Positions 8,653-16,431 of a stretch of 31,818 nt of DNA are shown piece by piece. The number at the start of each line of letters is the position of its first letter. The first letter of the stretch is position 1. The DNA comes from 2-02-FULL-62-14 sp035632555 (GTDB taxonomy: Bacteria > Nitrospirota > Nitrospiria > Nitrospirales > Nitrospiraceae): contig DASQGO010000124.1 in the NCBI GenBank assembly GCA_035632555.1, positions 1 to 31,818 on the forward strand. Direction: 5' to 3'. The notes under the pieces are model-generated. The model worked only from the letters and a program-made list of their open reading frames with translations, had not been told where the DNA came from and did no database searches. A program made the position numbers and the translations under genes.

Positions 8653-9837
8653 TCAGCAGCAACCGCCCTGGGGTGCGCAGGAGACCGCTGTGCCGGACAC
8701 GGAGTCCGACGCGCGATTGGTGACGGCGAAGTGCGGCTGGTAGTGGTCGGTTGCGAGCACCTTCAACGTCTTCGAACAGATCTCAAGCGGCATGCCGCGG
8801 CGGAAGGTATGGTGGTCGTCATCTTCGACCTCGGCGAAAGGTCCGGTGAAGATCGCGAAGTCTCCATTCCAGACGCAGGGCTTCTGCTCCGGCAACACGG
8901 CCAGCCAGCGAGGATCGGATGGCTCAATGGTGAGCGGCGCATCAGAAACTGTCACGATGCGTCGGAACGGCGGCATGTCCAACATCTGTGCCGTCCGGGC
9001 GTTGATTTGCTGCGGAACACCGCGTCGGTACGTCTGCCCCAGCTCGTCCGTCACCCTGCTGAAGGGCCCCGTCAACGTTGCGAACCGGCCACGGCCGCTC
9101 GACGGAGCGAGGGGAAGTTTGTAGCCGGTCAGGGTCATGGAGAGAAACTGAATGCCGTCGATCTTTCGCCAGGGAATCGTCGTCATTTGATGAATGCCCA
9201 GAAAGCCAACCTCGACCATGCCGCCAACGTAGTCGCTGACGGTCAGTGCGCCCGAGAGGCAATTGCCCCACTGTTCCGTGTCGTGGATGAGATATTGCGG
9301 CACGGTCTGGTCGGCGACGATATCGGAAATGGTGAAGCGCCCGCCGGGCTTCAGGATGCGGAACATTTCCCGGAACACTTTCCGTTTGTCGGGAGCCAGG
9401 TTGATGACGCAGTTGGAAATGATCAGATCCACACTGCCGTCGTCCGCCGGCATGGCATCCGCCATGCCCTTGCGGAATTCGACGTTCGAGGGGGGGTGCC
9501 CGAGGTTCCGCGCCACGATCGGTGCGTTGCGCCGGGCGATCTCCAGCATCGTGTCGGTCATGTCGATGCCGATCACGCGGCCGGAAGGGCCGACGCGCCT
9601 GGACGCTTCGAAGCAGTCGATCCCGCCGCCGGAGCCGATGTCCAATACAGTTTCGCCTGGACGTACCGTGTCGAGGCCGGCCGGCGTGCCGCAGCCGTAG
9701 GAAATGTTCAGGACTTCCTCGGGAATGAATGTTTTGAGGTCGTTGAAATTGTAGCTGGTCGGGCAGCACATCTGCTCGCCGGTGGCGGCGGCTTTGGCAT
9801 AGCGTTCGCTGACTTTCCGGGCGATGTCGTCAATCAT
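8653..9837 (-). CDS. arsM: ArsM-like arsenite methyltransferase with duplicated C-terminal module
   Basis: A SAM-dependent methyltransferase of 394 residues. The SAM motif is DIGSGGGIDC at 66-75. Four cysteine positions follow the ArsM pattern: C24/C25, C49, C143 and C193. The 143-193 spacing of 50 equals that between the two catalytic cysteines known in algal ArsM (174 and 224). This supports As(III) methylation. Residues about 249-298 and 324-373 are similar to each other: TGPF, then T[YF]RRG[VM]P, about 17 identities in 38. The C-terminal region is therefore a tandem module beyond the methyltransferase fold, and the protein ends in GGCC. The ATG has AGGAG 5-6 nt upstream. It overlaps the TfoX-N gene by 8 nt and precedes arsS. 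Confidence 0.87.
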   Translation of the reverse strand: MIDDIARKVSERYAKAAATGEQMCCPTSYNFNDLKTFIPEEVLNISYGCGTPAGLDTVRPGETVLDIGSGGGIDCFEASRRVGPSGRVIGIDMTDTMLEIARRNAPIVARNLGHPPSNVEFRKGMADAMPADDGSVDLIISNCVINLAPDKRKVFREMFRILKPGGRFTISDIVADQTVPQYLIHDTEQWGNCLSGALTVSDYVGGMVEVGFLGIHQMTTIPWRKIDGIQFLSMTLTGYKLPLAPSSGRGRFATLTGPFSRVTDELGQTYRRGVPQQINARTAQMLDMPPFRRIVTVSDAPLTIEPSDPRWLAVLPEQKPCVWNGDFAIFTGPFAEVEDDDHHTFRRGMPLEICSKTLKVLATDHYQPHFAVTNRASDSVSGTAVSCAPQGGCC

Positions 9838-10204
9838 GCCGGCTCCTGTGGCGGTGGGCGATGTTCATATACCGGACGGGTGCAGGGGTGTCAACGGGCT
9901 GGAAAGCCTCTGCGGCCCAGACGACGAGCTGTTCGGCATCTTCCATCACGTCCACCGGAACCTCGTAATAGGCCTTGAGCATCTGCCTGGCATTGGGACG
10001 GAACGGTTTCATCCCGCGTTCTCGATAGGCGGCCCGGCTCGTCTCGTTCGTTTTGAAGTAGAGCCGGCCTTTGTGAACGATGCCGAAAAAGACGTCACCA
10101 TGATAGAGCCCATATCCGCCGAACATGGAACGGCAGGCCACGCCGCGGAGGCCGTGGAGCTGATCCAGCACGAAGTCCTTGAAGCCATCCGTCCTGGCAA
10201 GCAT
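9830..10204 (-). CDS. TfoX/Sxy N-terminal domain protein
   Basis: A 124-residue protein matching the TfoX N-terminal domain: RSMFGGYGLYHGDVFFGIV, then LYFKTNE and the YYEVP segment near the end. The domain occurs in the competence regulator TfoX/Sxy, but stand-alone N-domain proteins like this are widespread and have no assigned role. Its ATG overlaps the stop of the upstream methyltransferase (ATGA), and its tail overlaps the ArsM-like start by 8 nt, so it is embedded in the operon. No link to arsenic is known for the family. Confidence 0.85.
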   Translation of the reverse strand: MLARTDGFKDFVLDQLHGLRGVACRSMFGGYGLYHGDVFFGIVHKGRLYFKTNETSRAAYRERGMKPFRPNARQMLKAYYEVPVDVMEDAEQLVVWAAEAFQPVDTPAPVRYMNIAHRHRSRHD

Positions 10205-11013
10205 CAGGATGTTTGCACCGGTTTGCGCGCGGCGACCATCCGCACGGCAAAGGGGAAGACGATCCTGCCGCCCCGCCGGTACTGATTTGCGGTTTGAAGA
10301 ATGCGCTGCTTCACATCCTGTGTCTGATCGGCCGAGAGTTCGGCCATGAGATTCTGGACCGGTGCTGCGATTTCCATGAGGCTCGTGTAGTACTCCTCGG
10401 CGGATGCGTGCGACCGCTCCGCGAGAAATTCCTGCTCCGCCACGTCGGTCAATCCGGCCTGCTGCAGCATGCCGGCGAGATCCCCGGGTTTCGCGAGCCG
10501 GAAAATGCCTGGAGCGGAGGGGTCCGGCGTCGGCAGCTCAATCACCTTCCTGATCGCCTCCATCGCGAGGCCGATCGATGGATTCTTCTCCGGCGCGGAC
10601 CAGACCGCCGCTGCCAGCCAGCCGCCGGGCTTCAGGACCCGCGCGATTCCGGCGGCGGCTTTGGGCATGTCCGGCAGAAACATCAGGCAGAAGCGACTTG
10701 TCACGGCGTCGAATGAGTTTGCGTCGAACGGCAGCGCGGTCACATCGCCCGTGCGGAACGTGACGTTGGCGAGCTTGAGCGACGAGGCCTTGCGGCGGGC
10801 CACATCCAGCATCTGTTCGGCCAGGTCGATTCCCGCCACGCTGCCGCCCGGTCCCACGGTCTGTGCCGCGAGCAGTGCGGGATAGCCGGTCCCCGATCCA
10901 AGATCGAGCACGCGCATGCCCGGGCGGAGCCGGGCGTCGGCCGCCAGGCGGTGATTCAGGAACGTCATCTGCTCTTCGAAAAACCGGTCCCACTTCTCCC
11001 ATCCACCGGCCAC
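10204..11013 (-). CDS. Class I SAM methyltransferase; natural start followed by in-frame amber
   Basis: A UbiE-like class I methyltransferase. Motif I is LDLGSGTGYP at about residues 36-45 and the post-I acidic residue is in GIDLAEQM; the LKPGGWL loop is also present. The substrate is unknown. The longest open frame starts at GTG 11013 (269 residues) with no clear ribosome site. The same frame reads upstream as a convincing N-terminus (QTPEQIIAGQRQDWNR, 16 codons) back to ATG 11070, which has AGGGAG 6 nt upstream. Codon 3 there is TAG (plus 11062-11064). The gene may therefore be an N-terminally damaged allele that relies on reinitiation, or the base may be an error. It follows the MoaD-like gene and overlaps the TfoX-N gene by ATGA. 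Confidence 0.85.
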   Translation of the reverse strand: MAGGWEKWDRFFEEQMTFLNHRLAADARLRPGMRVLDLGSGTGYPALLAAQTVGPGGSVAGIDLAEQMLDVARRKASSLKLANVTFRTGDVTALPFDANSFDAVTSRFCLMFLPDMPKAAAGIARVLKPGGWLAAAVWSAPEKNPSIGLAMEAIRKVIELPTPDPSAPGIFRLAKPGDLAGMLQQAGLTDVAEQEFLAERSHASAEEYYTSLMEIAAPVQNLMAELSADQTQDVKQRILQTANQYRRGGRIVFPFAVRMVAARKPVQTS

Positions 11014-11082
11014 GCGGTTCCAGTCCTGGCGCTGGCCTGCGATGATCTGCTCGGGTGTCTGCTACGTCATGTCTCTCTCCCT

Positions 11083-11343
11083 TTATCCGCCGCTCAACGC
11101 GCAGACGATATAGATCTCATCGCCAGGCTGAAGCGGAGACTCCAAGGTCTGCACCTGCGACTCGTTCACGAAAATTCTGATGTGCGGCCGGATCGTGTCC
11201 TGCTCGGTGATGATCCGAAAGCGCAGGCCGGAGTAGCGGCGGTCCAGGTCCGACAGGGCTTCTGCCAGCGTCGAACCCTCCGTCTGTACCTCGCCATGCT
11301 GTGCCGTGTAGGAGCGCAGTGCTGTGGGAATATGGACCGTCAT
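11083..11343 (-). CDS. MoaD/ThiS-family ubiquitin-like protein
   Basis: An 86-residue beta-grasp sulfur-carrier-like protein. It has the family layout: an N-terminal TVHIPTALR strand, a TLAEALSDL helix, a RIFVNES strand with LQPGDEIYIVCALSGG, and a C-terminal Gly-Gly that in MoaD and ThiS is adenylated and thiocarboxylated. The ATG at 11343 overlaps the stop of the propeller gene (ATGA), and no separate ribosome site is visible. Longer readings of the frame upstream are only the antisense-phase shadow of the propeller gene. No MoaE, MoeB or ThiF gene is nearby, so its role in cofactor synthesis is not shown. The tight pairing with the propeller protein is the main clue. Confidence 0.85.
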   Translation of the reverse strand: MTVHIPTALRSYTAQHGEVQTEGSTLAEALSDLDRRYSGLRFRIITEQDTIRPHIRIFVNESQVQTLESPLQPGDEIYIVCALSGG

Positions 11344-12494
11344 CGTCCGGGCGCGACCGCTTCCACGGAATAAATTTCCGGCAGATGTCTCGCAAGACAC
11401 GTCCAGCCTGCCCCGCCGGTGCGACTTGCCCAGATTTCTCCACTCGTCGTGCCGAGATAGAGCCCGACCGGCTCGTGCGCATCGGCCGTCATAGCTTGCC
11501 GCTTCACAGTCCACCAGGCGTTCGAGCGGGGGAAGCCCTTGTCCTGGCGTGTCCAGCTTTTCCCGGCATTGCGCGTGACATAGGCGGCCGGTTTGCCGTC
11601 CGGACTTACCCGGGGCCACACAGTCCCCCCGTCCATCGGGAAGACCCATGCGGTGTCCGCATCGCGCGGGTGCACCACCATCGGGAAACCGATGTCCCCA
11701 ACCTGCTTCGGCATGTTCTTCCCGATGCGCACCCACTCATTTGACGGCCGATCGATCCGGTAAATGCCGCAATGGTTCTGTTGATACAGTCGGTCCGGAT
11801 TCGTCGGACAGAGCCGGATGCAATGGGGATCGTGGAAGGTCGGAGTGGATTTGTCGAAGCCTTCGACCACGTCCATGCCCTGCAGAAGCGGTTTGAAGGT
11901 TTTCCCTCCGTCAACGGACTCGTGCACGCCACCGCCGGACATGCCGAAATAGAGATGTCTGGGGTTGCGCGGATCCACGATGATCGAATGCAGTTTCGGT
12001 CCGTCGGGCGTGCCGTCCTGCACGGTGCCCATCCACTCGCGATACTTGGGGTCGTCGTTGATGTAGGAAAACGGTTTCCAGGTCGAGCCGCCGTCGTCGG
12101 ACCGAAAGAGACCCTGCGGCGAAGTGCCGGCATACCAGACGTTCGGTTCGTTGGCGTAGCAGGGAGTGAGCCAGAACGTGTGATTCACGGCGCGGCCCTT
12201 CTCGCCTTCGGGAACCTTGGGGAACGCGGGCGGGGCAGGAGACTCTTTCCAGGTCTTTCCGGCATCGGTCGATCGCAACAAAATTGGTCCGAGATGCCCG
12301 GTGCTGGCCGCCATCAGGATCGTGCGCCGGTCTCTCGGGTCGCACACAACGTGATGGATGATATGGCCAAGGAACATGGGGGCTGAAAGTTTCCACGTTC
12401 GCCTGGCACGGTCGCTCTTGAGCGTGAATGCGCCTTTCCGCGTCCCGATCAGGAGCGTGATGGCGCCGCTCTCGGCTGAAGTCGAGGATTTCAT
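11340..12494 (-). CDS. Asp-box (BNR-repeat) beta-propeller protein, sialidase-like fold
   Basis: A 384-residue protein with repeated Asp-box motifs (S/T-x-D/N-x-G-x-T/S-W/F): STDAGKTWK, SDDGGSTWK, SVDGGKTFK and TRNAGKSWT, plus a degenerate SRTGGAGWT. The spacing fits a six- to seven-bladed propeller. Databases often label this type exo-alpha-sialidase, but I see neither a convincing catalytic sialidase arginine triad nor a signal peptide, so a cytoplasmic binding or scaffold role is as likely. GGAGG lies 6 nt before the ATG. It starts 20 nt after the lipoprotein gene and overlaps the MoaD-like gene by 4 nt. Confidence 0.82.
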   Translation of the reverse strand: MKSSTSAESGAITLLIGTRKGAFTLKSDRARRTWKLSAPMFLGHIIHHVVCDPRDRRTILMAASTGHLGPILLRSTDAGKTWKESPAPPAFPKVPEGEKGRAVNHTFWLTPCYANEPNVWYAGTSPQGLFRSDDGGSTWKPFSYINDDPKYREWMGTVQDGTPDGPKLHSIIVDPRNPRHLYFGMSGGGVHESVDGGKTFKPLLQGMDVVEGFDKSTPTFHDPHCIRLCPTNPDRLYQQNHCGIYRIDRPSNEWVRIGKNMPKQVGDIGFPMVVHPRDADTAWVFPMDGGTVWPRVSPDGKPAAYVTRNAGKSWTRQDKGFPRSNAWWTVKRQAMTADAHEPVGLYLGTTSGEIWASRTGGAGWTCLARHLPEIYSVEAVAPGR

Positions 12495-12514
12495 AACCGG
12501 CCTCCGTTTGGGGA

Positions 12515-12949
12515 TTATTTCAATGTCTGCAGTGTCTCGCGCAGTTCCTTCACTTCAGCGGCCAAGAGATCGAGATGCTGATCCCGCTGCGGCTGATCGT
12601 CTTTGAATTTCCACAGCCGCTTGAAGATCGCCAGCATTTCTTTCTTGTGCGTGACGGTCAGATCGTAGGCCGGCATTTTAGCCTGCGCCTCTGTCACCCC
12701 GCAAAACGAATCCAGAAGGGCGTGGAGCTGATTGTGGAGGTCGTCGAACGCATTGTCGACGCCTTTGCCGCCTTTGGCCTTTGCCGCGGTGGCTTCCATC
12801 ATGTTCGTGAGATTGATCATCGTCTCGACGCCGCTGGCACCCTTGGCCTGCGTTGCATAGTCGCCCGCGCGGGGATAAAAAATGTAGCTGCAGCCGCTGA
12901 GCCCGGCCAGCAGCATCGACAGGGTGAGAAATCCGATCACGCGTTGCAT
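12515..12949 (-). CDS. Small lipoprotein of unknown function
   Basis: A 144-residue protein with a type II signal peptide: MQRV, a hydrophobic stretch, then the lipobox LSGC with the lipidated Cys at position 20. The mature part is mostly helical and charged, with a Lys/Gly-rich KAKGGKG patch and one further Cys. I do not recognise a named domain. AGGAGG lies 5 nt before the ATG. It is the first gene of the leftward operon that leads into the propeller, MoaD-like and ArsM/ArsS genes, and it faces the aldo/keto reductase gene across a 160 bp divergent gap. Confidence 0.8.
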   Translation of the reverse strand: MQRVIGFLTLSMLLAGLSGCSYIFYPRAGDYATQAKGASGVETMINLTNMMEATAAKAKGGKGVDNAFDDLHNQLHALLDSFCGVTEAQAKMPAYDLTVTHKKEMLAIFKRLWKFKDDQPQRDQHLDLLAAEVKELRETLQTLK

Positions 12950-13109
12950 AGCAACCTCCTCTGGTTTCCGTTATAAGGCGGATACTAGTAGTCAAGCATG
13001 TTGCCGCATCGACGTCAATCCTTCCGCTCTGAGGTTTGTCCTACGCCGTCGACGATAGCTGGACAAGGAGAGGGGAACCGGAGTAAGCCAATACAGCCGG
13101 AGACCGCGC

Positions 13110-13949
13110 ATGATCTTGAAAGCCTACAATAATGTGCCGATTCCATCCTGGATGTATGGCACAGCATGGAAAAAAGAGGCCACGGCCCAGCTTGTCCAGC
13201 AAGCCGTGGCGGCCGGCTTCACGGCCATCGACACGGCTAATCAACTGATCCATTATCAGGAAGCGCTGGTCGGTGATGCCCTGCAAGCCCTCGCGAAGCA
13301 GGGCATCGCGCGCGAGTCCCTGTTTCTCCAGACCAAGTTCACGCCGGTCAACGGCCAGGATCATCGCACTCCATACGATGTGAAAGCTGATCTCACCACG
13401 CAGGTCAAACAGTCCTTCGACAGTTCGTTGAGCCATCTCCACACCGACTACCTGGATTCCTATGTCCTGCACGGGCCCTATTCGCGCTATGGACTCGGAG
13501 CGGCGGATTGGGAGGTGTGGGCGGCCATCGAAGGGCTGTATCATTCCGGCAAAGCCAAAATGATCGGCATCAGCAATGCCACAGCCGAACAACTTGCCCT
13601 GCTGTGCGAACGGGCGACGCACAAACCCATGGTGGTGCAGAACCGCTGCTATGCCGCGTTGGGATGGGACAAGGACGTGCGGGAGATGTGCCGGGCCCAG
13701 GGCATCGTTTATCAGGGGTTTTCACTATTGACTGCCAATCGGGGGGTGCTGGTTGATCCGGATGTGCGGGCCATCGCGCAACGAGTCAAGGTAGATGTTG
13801 CGCAGGTCATCTTCCGGTTCGCCATGCAGATCGGCATGCTGCCGTTGACCGGCACCACGAATCCACAACATATGAAAGAAGCTCTTGCGGTCGAACAGTT
13901 CATACTCGCTCCCGAGGACATCCAGAAGATTGAGACCATCGGGCTGTAG
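13110..13949 (+). CDS. Aldo/keto reductase
   Basis: An NAD(P)H-dependent oxidoreductase of the AKR superfamily, 279 residues. The catalytic tetrad is visible: D41 (AIDTAN), Y49 (in HYQE, a variant of the usual YxNE), K76 (QTKF) and H121 (VLHGP). The GISN segment and a C-terminal nucleotide-binding region (PLTGTTNPQHM) follow. The substrate cannot be predicted. The start has GGAGA about 6 nt upstream. It is followed 10 nt later by the DUF488 gene, so the two are probably co-transcribed. Confidence 0.92.
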   Translation: MILKAYNNVPIPSWMYGTAWKKEATAQLVQQAVAAGFTAIDTANQLIHYQEALVGDALQALAKQGIARESLFLQTKFTPVNGQDHRTPYDVKADLTTQVKQSFDSSLSHLHTDYLDSYVLHGPYSRYGLGAADWEVWAAIEGLYHSGKAKMIGISNATAEQLALLCERATHKPMVVQNRCYAALGWDKDVREMCRAQGIVYQGFSLLTANRGVLVDPDVRAIAQRVKVDVAQVIFRFAMQIGMLPLTGTTNPQHMKEALAVEQFILAPEDIQKIETIGL

Positions 13950-13959
13950 CGAAGGAATA

Positions 13960-14340
13960 ATGGCAATTCGTATCAAACGAATCTATGCGCCAGCCGAACA
14001 GACGGACGGATTCCGTGTATTGGTCGATCGACTCTGGCCACGCGGCGTCTCAAAGGAAAACGCTCGGATTGATCTGTGGCTACGCGACGTGGCGCCCTCA
14101 TCGGCTTTACGGGTCTGGTTCGGCCATGATTCCAAGCACTGGACCGAGTTTCGTATGCGCTATTATGCTGAACTGCGCAAGAACTCCGAGTCTCTTGCTA
14201 CATTGGTGAAACGAGCGAAGAGGGGTACGCTGACTCTTCTCTACTCGGCACGTGACGAGCGTTTCAATCAAGCCGTGGTACTCAAAACCTATCTCGACAA
14301 GCGATCCCTCCCGACTCCGAAAAAGACGAAGAAAAAGTAA
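13960..14340 (+). CDS. DUF488 family protein
   Basis: A 126-residue protein of the DUF488 (YeaO-like) family, recognised by VLVDRLWPRGVSKE, the LWLRDVAPS segment and WFGHDSKHWTEF, with TLLYSARDE near the end. The family has no established function. The C-terminus is a Lys-rich tail. The ATG at 13960 was chosen because GAAGGA lies just upstream and the family N-terminus (I-x-I-K-R-I-Y) begins there; extending upstream would run into the end of the aldo/keto reductase gene. Confidence 0.9.
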   Translation: MAIRIKRIYAPAEQTDGFRVLVDRLWPRGVSKENARIDLWLRDVAPSSALRVWFGHDSKHWTEFRMRYYAELRKNSESLATLVKRAKRGTLTLLYSARDERFNQAVVLKTYLDKRSLPTPKKTKKK

Positions 14341-14376
14341 TCATCTGGTTTTCCCGATTTACTCTGCGACGGCTGC

Positions 14377-14405
14377 TTGACAGGCTTTCCTCAGCGGCCT
14401 AGCCT
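14377..14405 (+). promoter_or_regulatory. Promoter candidate placing the start site at the TPR gene ATG
   Basis: TTGACA (14377-14382), a 17 nt spacer and TAGCCT (14400-14405). The -35 is perfect and the -10 is weak (3/6). Transcription would begin at about 14411-14413, exactly at the ATG, and no ribosome site precedes that ATG. Confidence 0.4.
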
Positions 14406-14411
14406 AACGCC

Positions 14412-16097
14412 ATGAATCGCGCCGAGCGAAAAAAACAGGAGAAGCGGCGGGGGCCGCAGGTGCCGGGCCATCTTCAGCAGACGTTTGCGCAAGCGGTGGC
14501 TCATCACCAGGCCGGGCGGCTCCAGCAAGCGGAGGACCTCTACCGGCAGATCCTCGCCGAGCAGCCTCGCCATGCCGACTCCCTGCACCTGCTGGGCCTG
14601 GTGGCTTACAAGGCCGGTCGTCTGGAAGAAGCGGCCGGCCTGATCGCCGATGCCATTCAACAGGATTCCACCAAAGCACCCTACTGCTTCAACCTGGGCG
14701 TGGTGCTGCAGAAGCAGGGAAAGCTCGACGAGGCGGCTGACGCTTACCGGCGCGCGGTAAAGCTGAATCCCTCCCATCTTGAAGCTCAGAGCAATCTCGG
14801 AAACGTCTTGCTGGAGCAGGGGAAGCTCGATCAGGCCGTGGCGGCCTACCAGCAGGCGTTGCGACTGAATCCCAATTCTTCCGAGACGCACAATAATCTC
14901 GGCGTGGCGCTGAAGGAGCAGGGGAAGTTTGCACCGGCCGTCGCGTCGTATGCGCAGGCATTGAAACTGAATTCCCATCATGTCGAAGCCCAGAACAATC
15001 TCGGCGTCGCGCTCAGGGATTCCGGGAAGTTGGATGAGGCGGTGGCGGCGTTTACGCAGACACTGGCCCTCCGTCCGGGCTATGTGAAGGCGCACTACGA
15101 CCGGGCGTTCGCCTATCTGTGGCAGGGGAAGCTGGACCGCGCCGCCGAAGAGCTGCGGGCCTCGGCGGAGACCAAGCAGAACCACGGCTGGCCGGTGCAA
15201 GACACGACGGTGTCGAGGGCGCGGATGAAGCACGATGCCGAGCAGGTGCAGTATTTGCTGGATCGCGGCCTGCTTGGACAGGCGCAGAAGGGTTATCTGG
15301 ACATGCTCCGGCAACTTCGGCAACGGGCCGCGCAGGGAAACGGTTCGTCGTGGCGCATGCCGGTCAGTCCCGGGGAGTATCAAGCCATCGCCCCGTCTTT
15401 CAACCGCATCCTTCATGCTCCCGACTGTCCGCAACTGGCGGACGGCGCCGTCAGTTCTTCTCTGGATGTGGCCGTGATCGAAGCCCGTTATCATGCGAAA
15501 CGGCCCGAGATCATGCATGTGGACGGATTGCTGACCGAGGACGCGCTGCAGTCCATCCGCCGGTTCTGCCTGGAATCCACAATCTGGAAACGGGATTATC
15601 CGAACGGCTACATCGGGGCTTTTCTGGGAGACGGATTCGCCTGCCCGCTGTTGCTGCAGATTGCCGAAGAGTTGCGCCTCAAATTTCCCGGAGTGTTTGC
15701 GCAGCACAAGCTGACTCAGGCCTGGGCCTTCAAATACGACAGCGCGTTGACAGGATTGAACATGCACGCCGATGCGGCAGCCGTGAACGTGAATTTCTGG
15801 ATCACGCCGGATGCGGCGAATCTCGATCCTGACCGGGGCGGATTGGTCGTGTGGGATCGGGAGGCCCCGCGGGACTGGAGCTTCAAGGAGTACAACAACG
15901 CCAGGAATGAACCCAAAGTGGTGGCATGGCTCAAACAACAGGGCGCGCAGGCAGTGACGATCCCGTACCGGTGCAACCGGGCGGTGATTTTCAATTCCGA
16001 TCTGTTCCACGCCACGGACCGCATCAGCTTCAAAGAGGGCTATGAGAACCGCCGGGTGAACATCACCCTGCTATACGGCCGGCGGGAGCAGGGGTAG
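14412..16097 (+). CDS. TPR protein fused to a 2OG-Fe(II) oxygenase-like domain
   Basis: A 561-residue two-part protein. Residues about 30-255 hold roughly seven tetratricopeptide repeats of 34 residues (pattern GKLDEAVAAYxxALxLNP). The C-terminal part from about 365 looks like an Fe(II)/2-oxoglutarate dioxygenase: H452-A-D454 as the HxD motif, H533 (DLFHATD) as the distal iron ligand, and R547/R548 as candidate 2OG-binding arginines. This suggests a hydroxylase that binds a protein or peptide target through its repeats. The start at 14412 has no ribosome site; a promoter at 14377-14405 would make the mRNA leaderless. The substrate is unknown. Confidence 0.87.
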   Translation: MNRAERKKQEKRRGPQVPGHLQQTFAQAVAHHQAGRLQQAEDLYRQILAEQPRHADSLHLLGLVAYKAGRLEEAAGLIADAIQQDSTKAPYCFNLGVVLQKQGKLDEAADAYRRAVKLNPSHLEAQSNLGNVLLEQGKLDQAVAAYQQALRLNPNSSETHNNLGVALKEQGKFAPAVASYAQALKLNSHHVEAQNNLGVALRDSGKLDEAVAAFTQTLALRPGYVKAHYDRAFAYLWQGKLDRAAEELRASAETKQNHGWPVQDTTVSRARMKHDAEQVQYLLDRGLLGQAQKGYLDMLRQLRQRAAQGNGSSWRMPVSPGEYQAIAPSFNRILHAPDCPQLADGAVSSSLDVAVIEARYHAKRPEIMHVDGLLTEDALQSIRRFCLESTIWKRDYPNGYIGAFLGDGFACPLLLQIAEELRLKFPGVFAQHKLTQAWAFKYDSALTGLNMHADAAAVNVNFWITPDAANLDPDRGGLVVWDREAPRDWSFKEYNNARNEPKVVAWLKQQGAQAVTIPYRCNRAVIFNSDLFHATDRISFKEGYENRRVNITLLYGRREQG

Positions 16098-16158
16098 CTC
16101 CGGTTGCATGAGCGCCGGATGCTACGGTATTCTCTCTTCAACAGCGAGGCCGGCCCCG

Positions 16159-16398
16159 GTGATTACCAACGATGCGCTCACCAGCTATATTCGCAGGACG
16201 ATGCCGGACGCGGCGGTGTCCGTCACGGATCGGACCGGCACGCGGGACCATTTCAGCATCAAGGTGATCTCGGATCATTTCAAAGGCAAAAATCTGCTGG
16301 ACCGGCACCGGATGGTCTATCAGGCGCTGGATGAGCCGATGAAAGACGGGCGCATTCACGCGCTCGAGATCAAGGCCGAAACCACGGATGGAAGTTAA
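16159..16398 (+). CDS. bolA: BolA family protein
   Basis: A BolA-type protein of about 79 residues. The family signature is clear: DHFSIKVISDHFKGKNLLDRHRMVY, then IHALEIKAET. BolA proteins partner with monothiol glutaredoxins and help handle [2Fe-2S] clusters, and the next gene is such a glutaredoxin. I prefer the GTG at 16159, with GCGAGG 9 nt upstream, since the protein then begins at a normal BolA position. An ATG at 16108 would add 17 residues without family resemblance and has a poor ribosome site. Confidence 0.9.
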   Translation: MITNDALTSYIRRTMPDAAVSVTDRTGTRDHFSIKVISDHFKGKNLLDRHRMVYQALDEPMKDGRIHALEIKAETTDGS

Positions 16399-16431
16399 GG
16401 GCCGGACGCTGTCAGCTTAAGGAGGCCGATC

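Noticed and set aside
8482..9978. Plus-strand open frame of 498 codons
   Set aside because: It is antisense to the arsS start and the whole ArsM-like gene, both of which have clear motifs and ribosome sites.
11062..11064. TAG as a pyrrolysine or readthrough codon
   Set aside because: A third-codon amber with no pylT/pylS gene in view and no special downstream structure is better explained by mutation or error.
14500..15130. Direct DNA repeats
   Set aside because: The periodicity of about 102 bp is the 34-residue TPR unit at the protein level; the bases have diverged and there is no separate DNA repeat or CRISPR.
14391..16010. Minus-strand open frame of 539 codons with regular repeats
   Set aside because: It is the antisense of the TPR-oxygenase gene. 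Its repeats only mirror the TPR codons, and its composition (Arg, His, Leu, Pro) is that of a shadow.
16084..16101. GGAGC/GCTCC stem over the TPR-oxygenase stop codon as a terminator
   Set aside because: The stem is only 5 bp and no T run follows.
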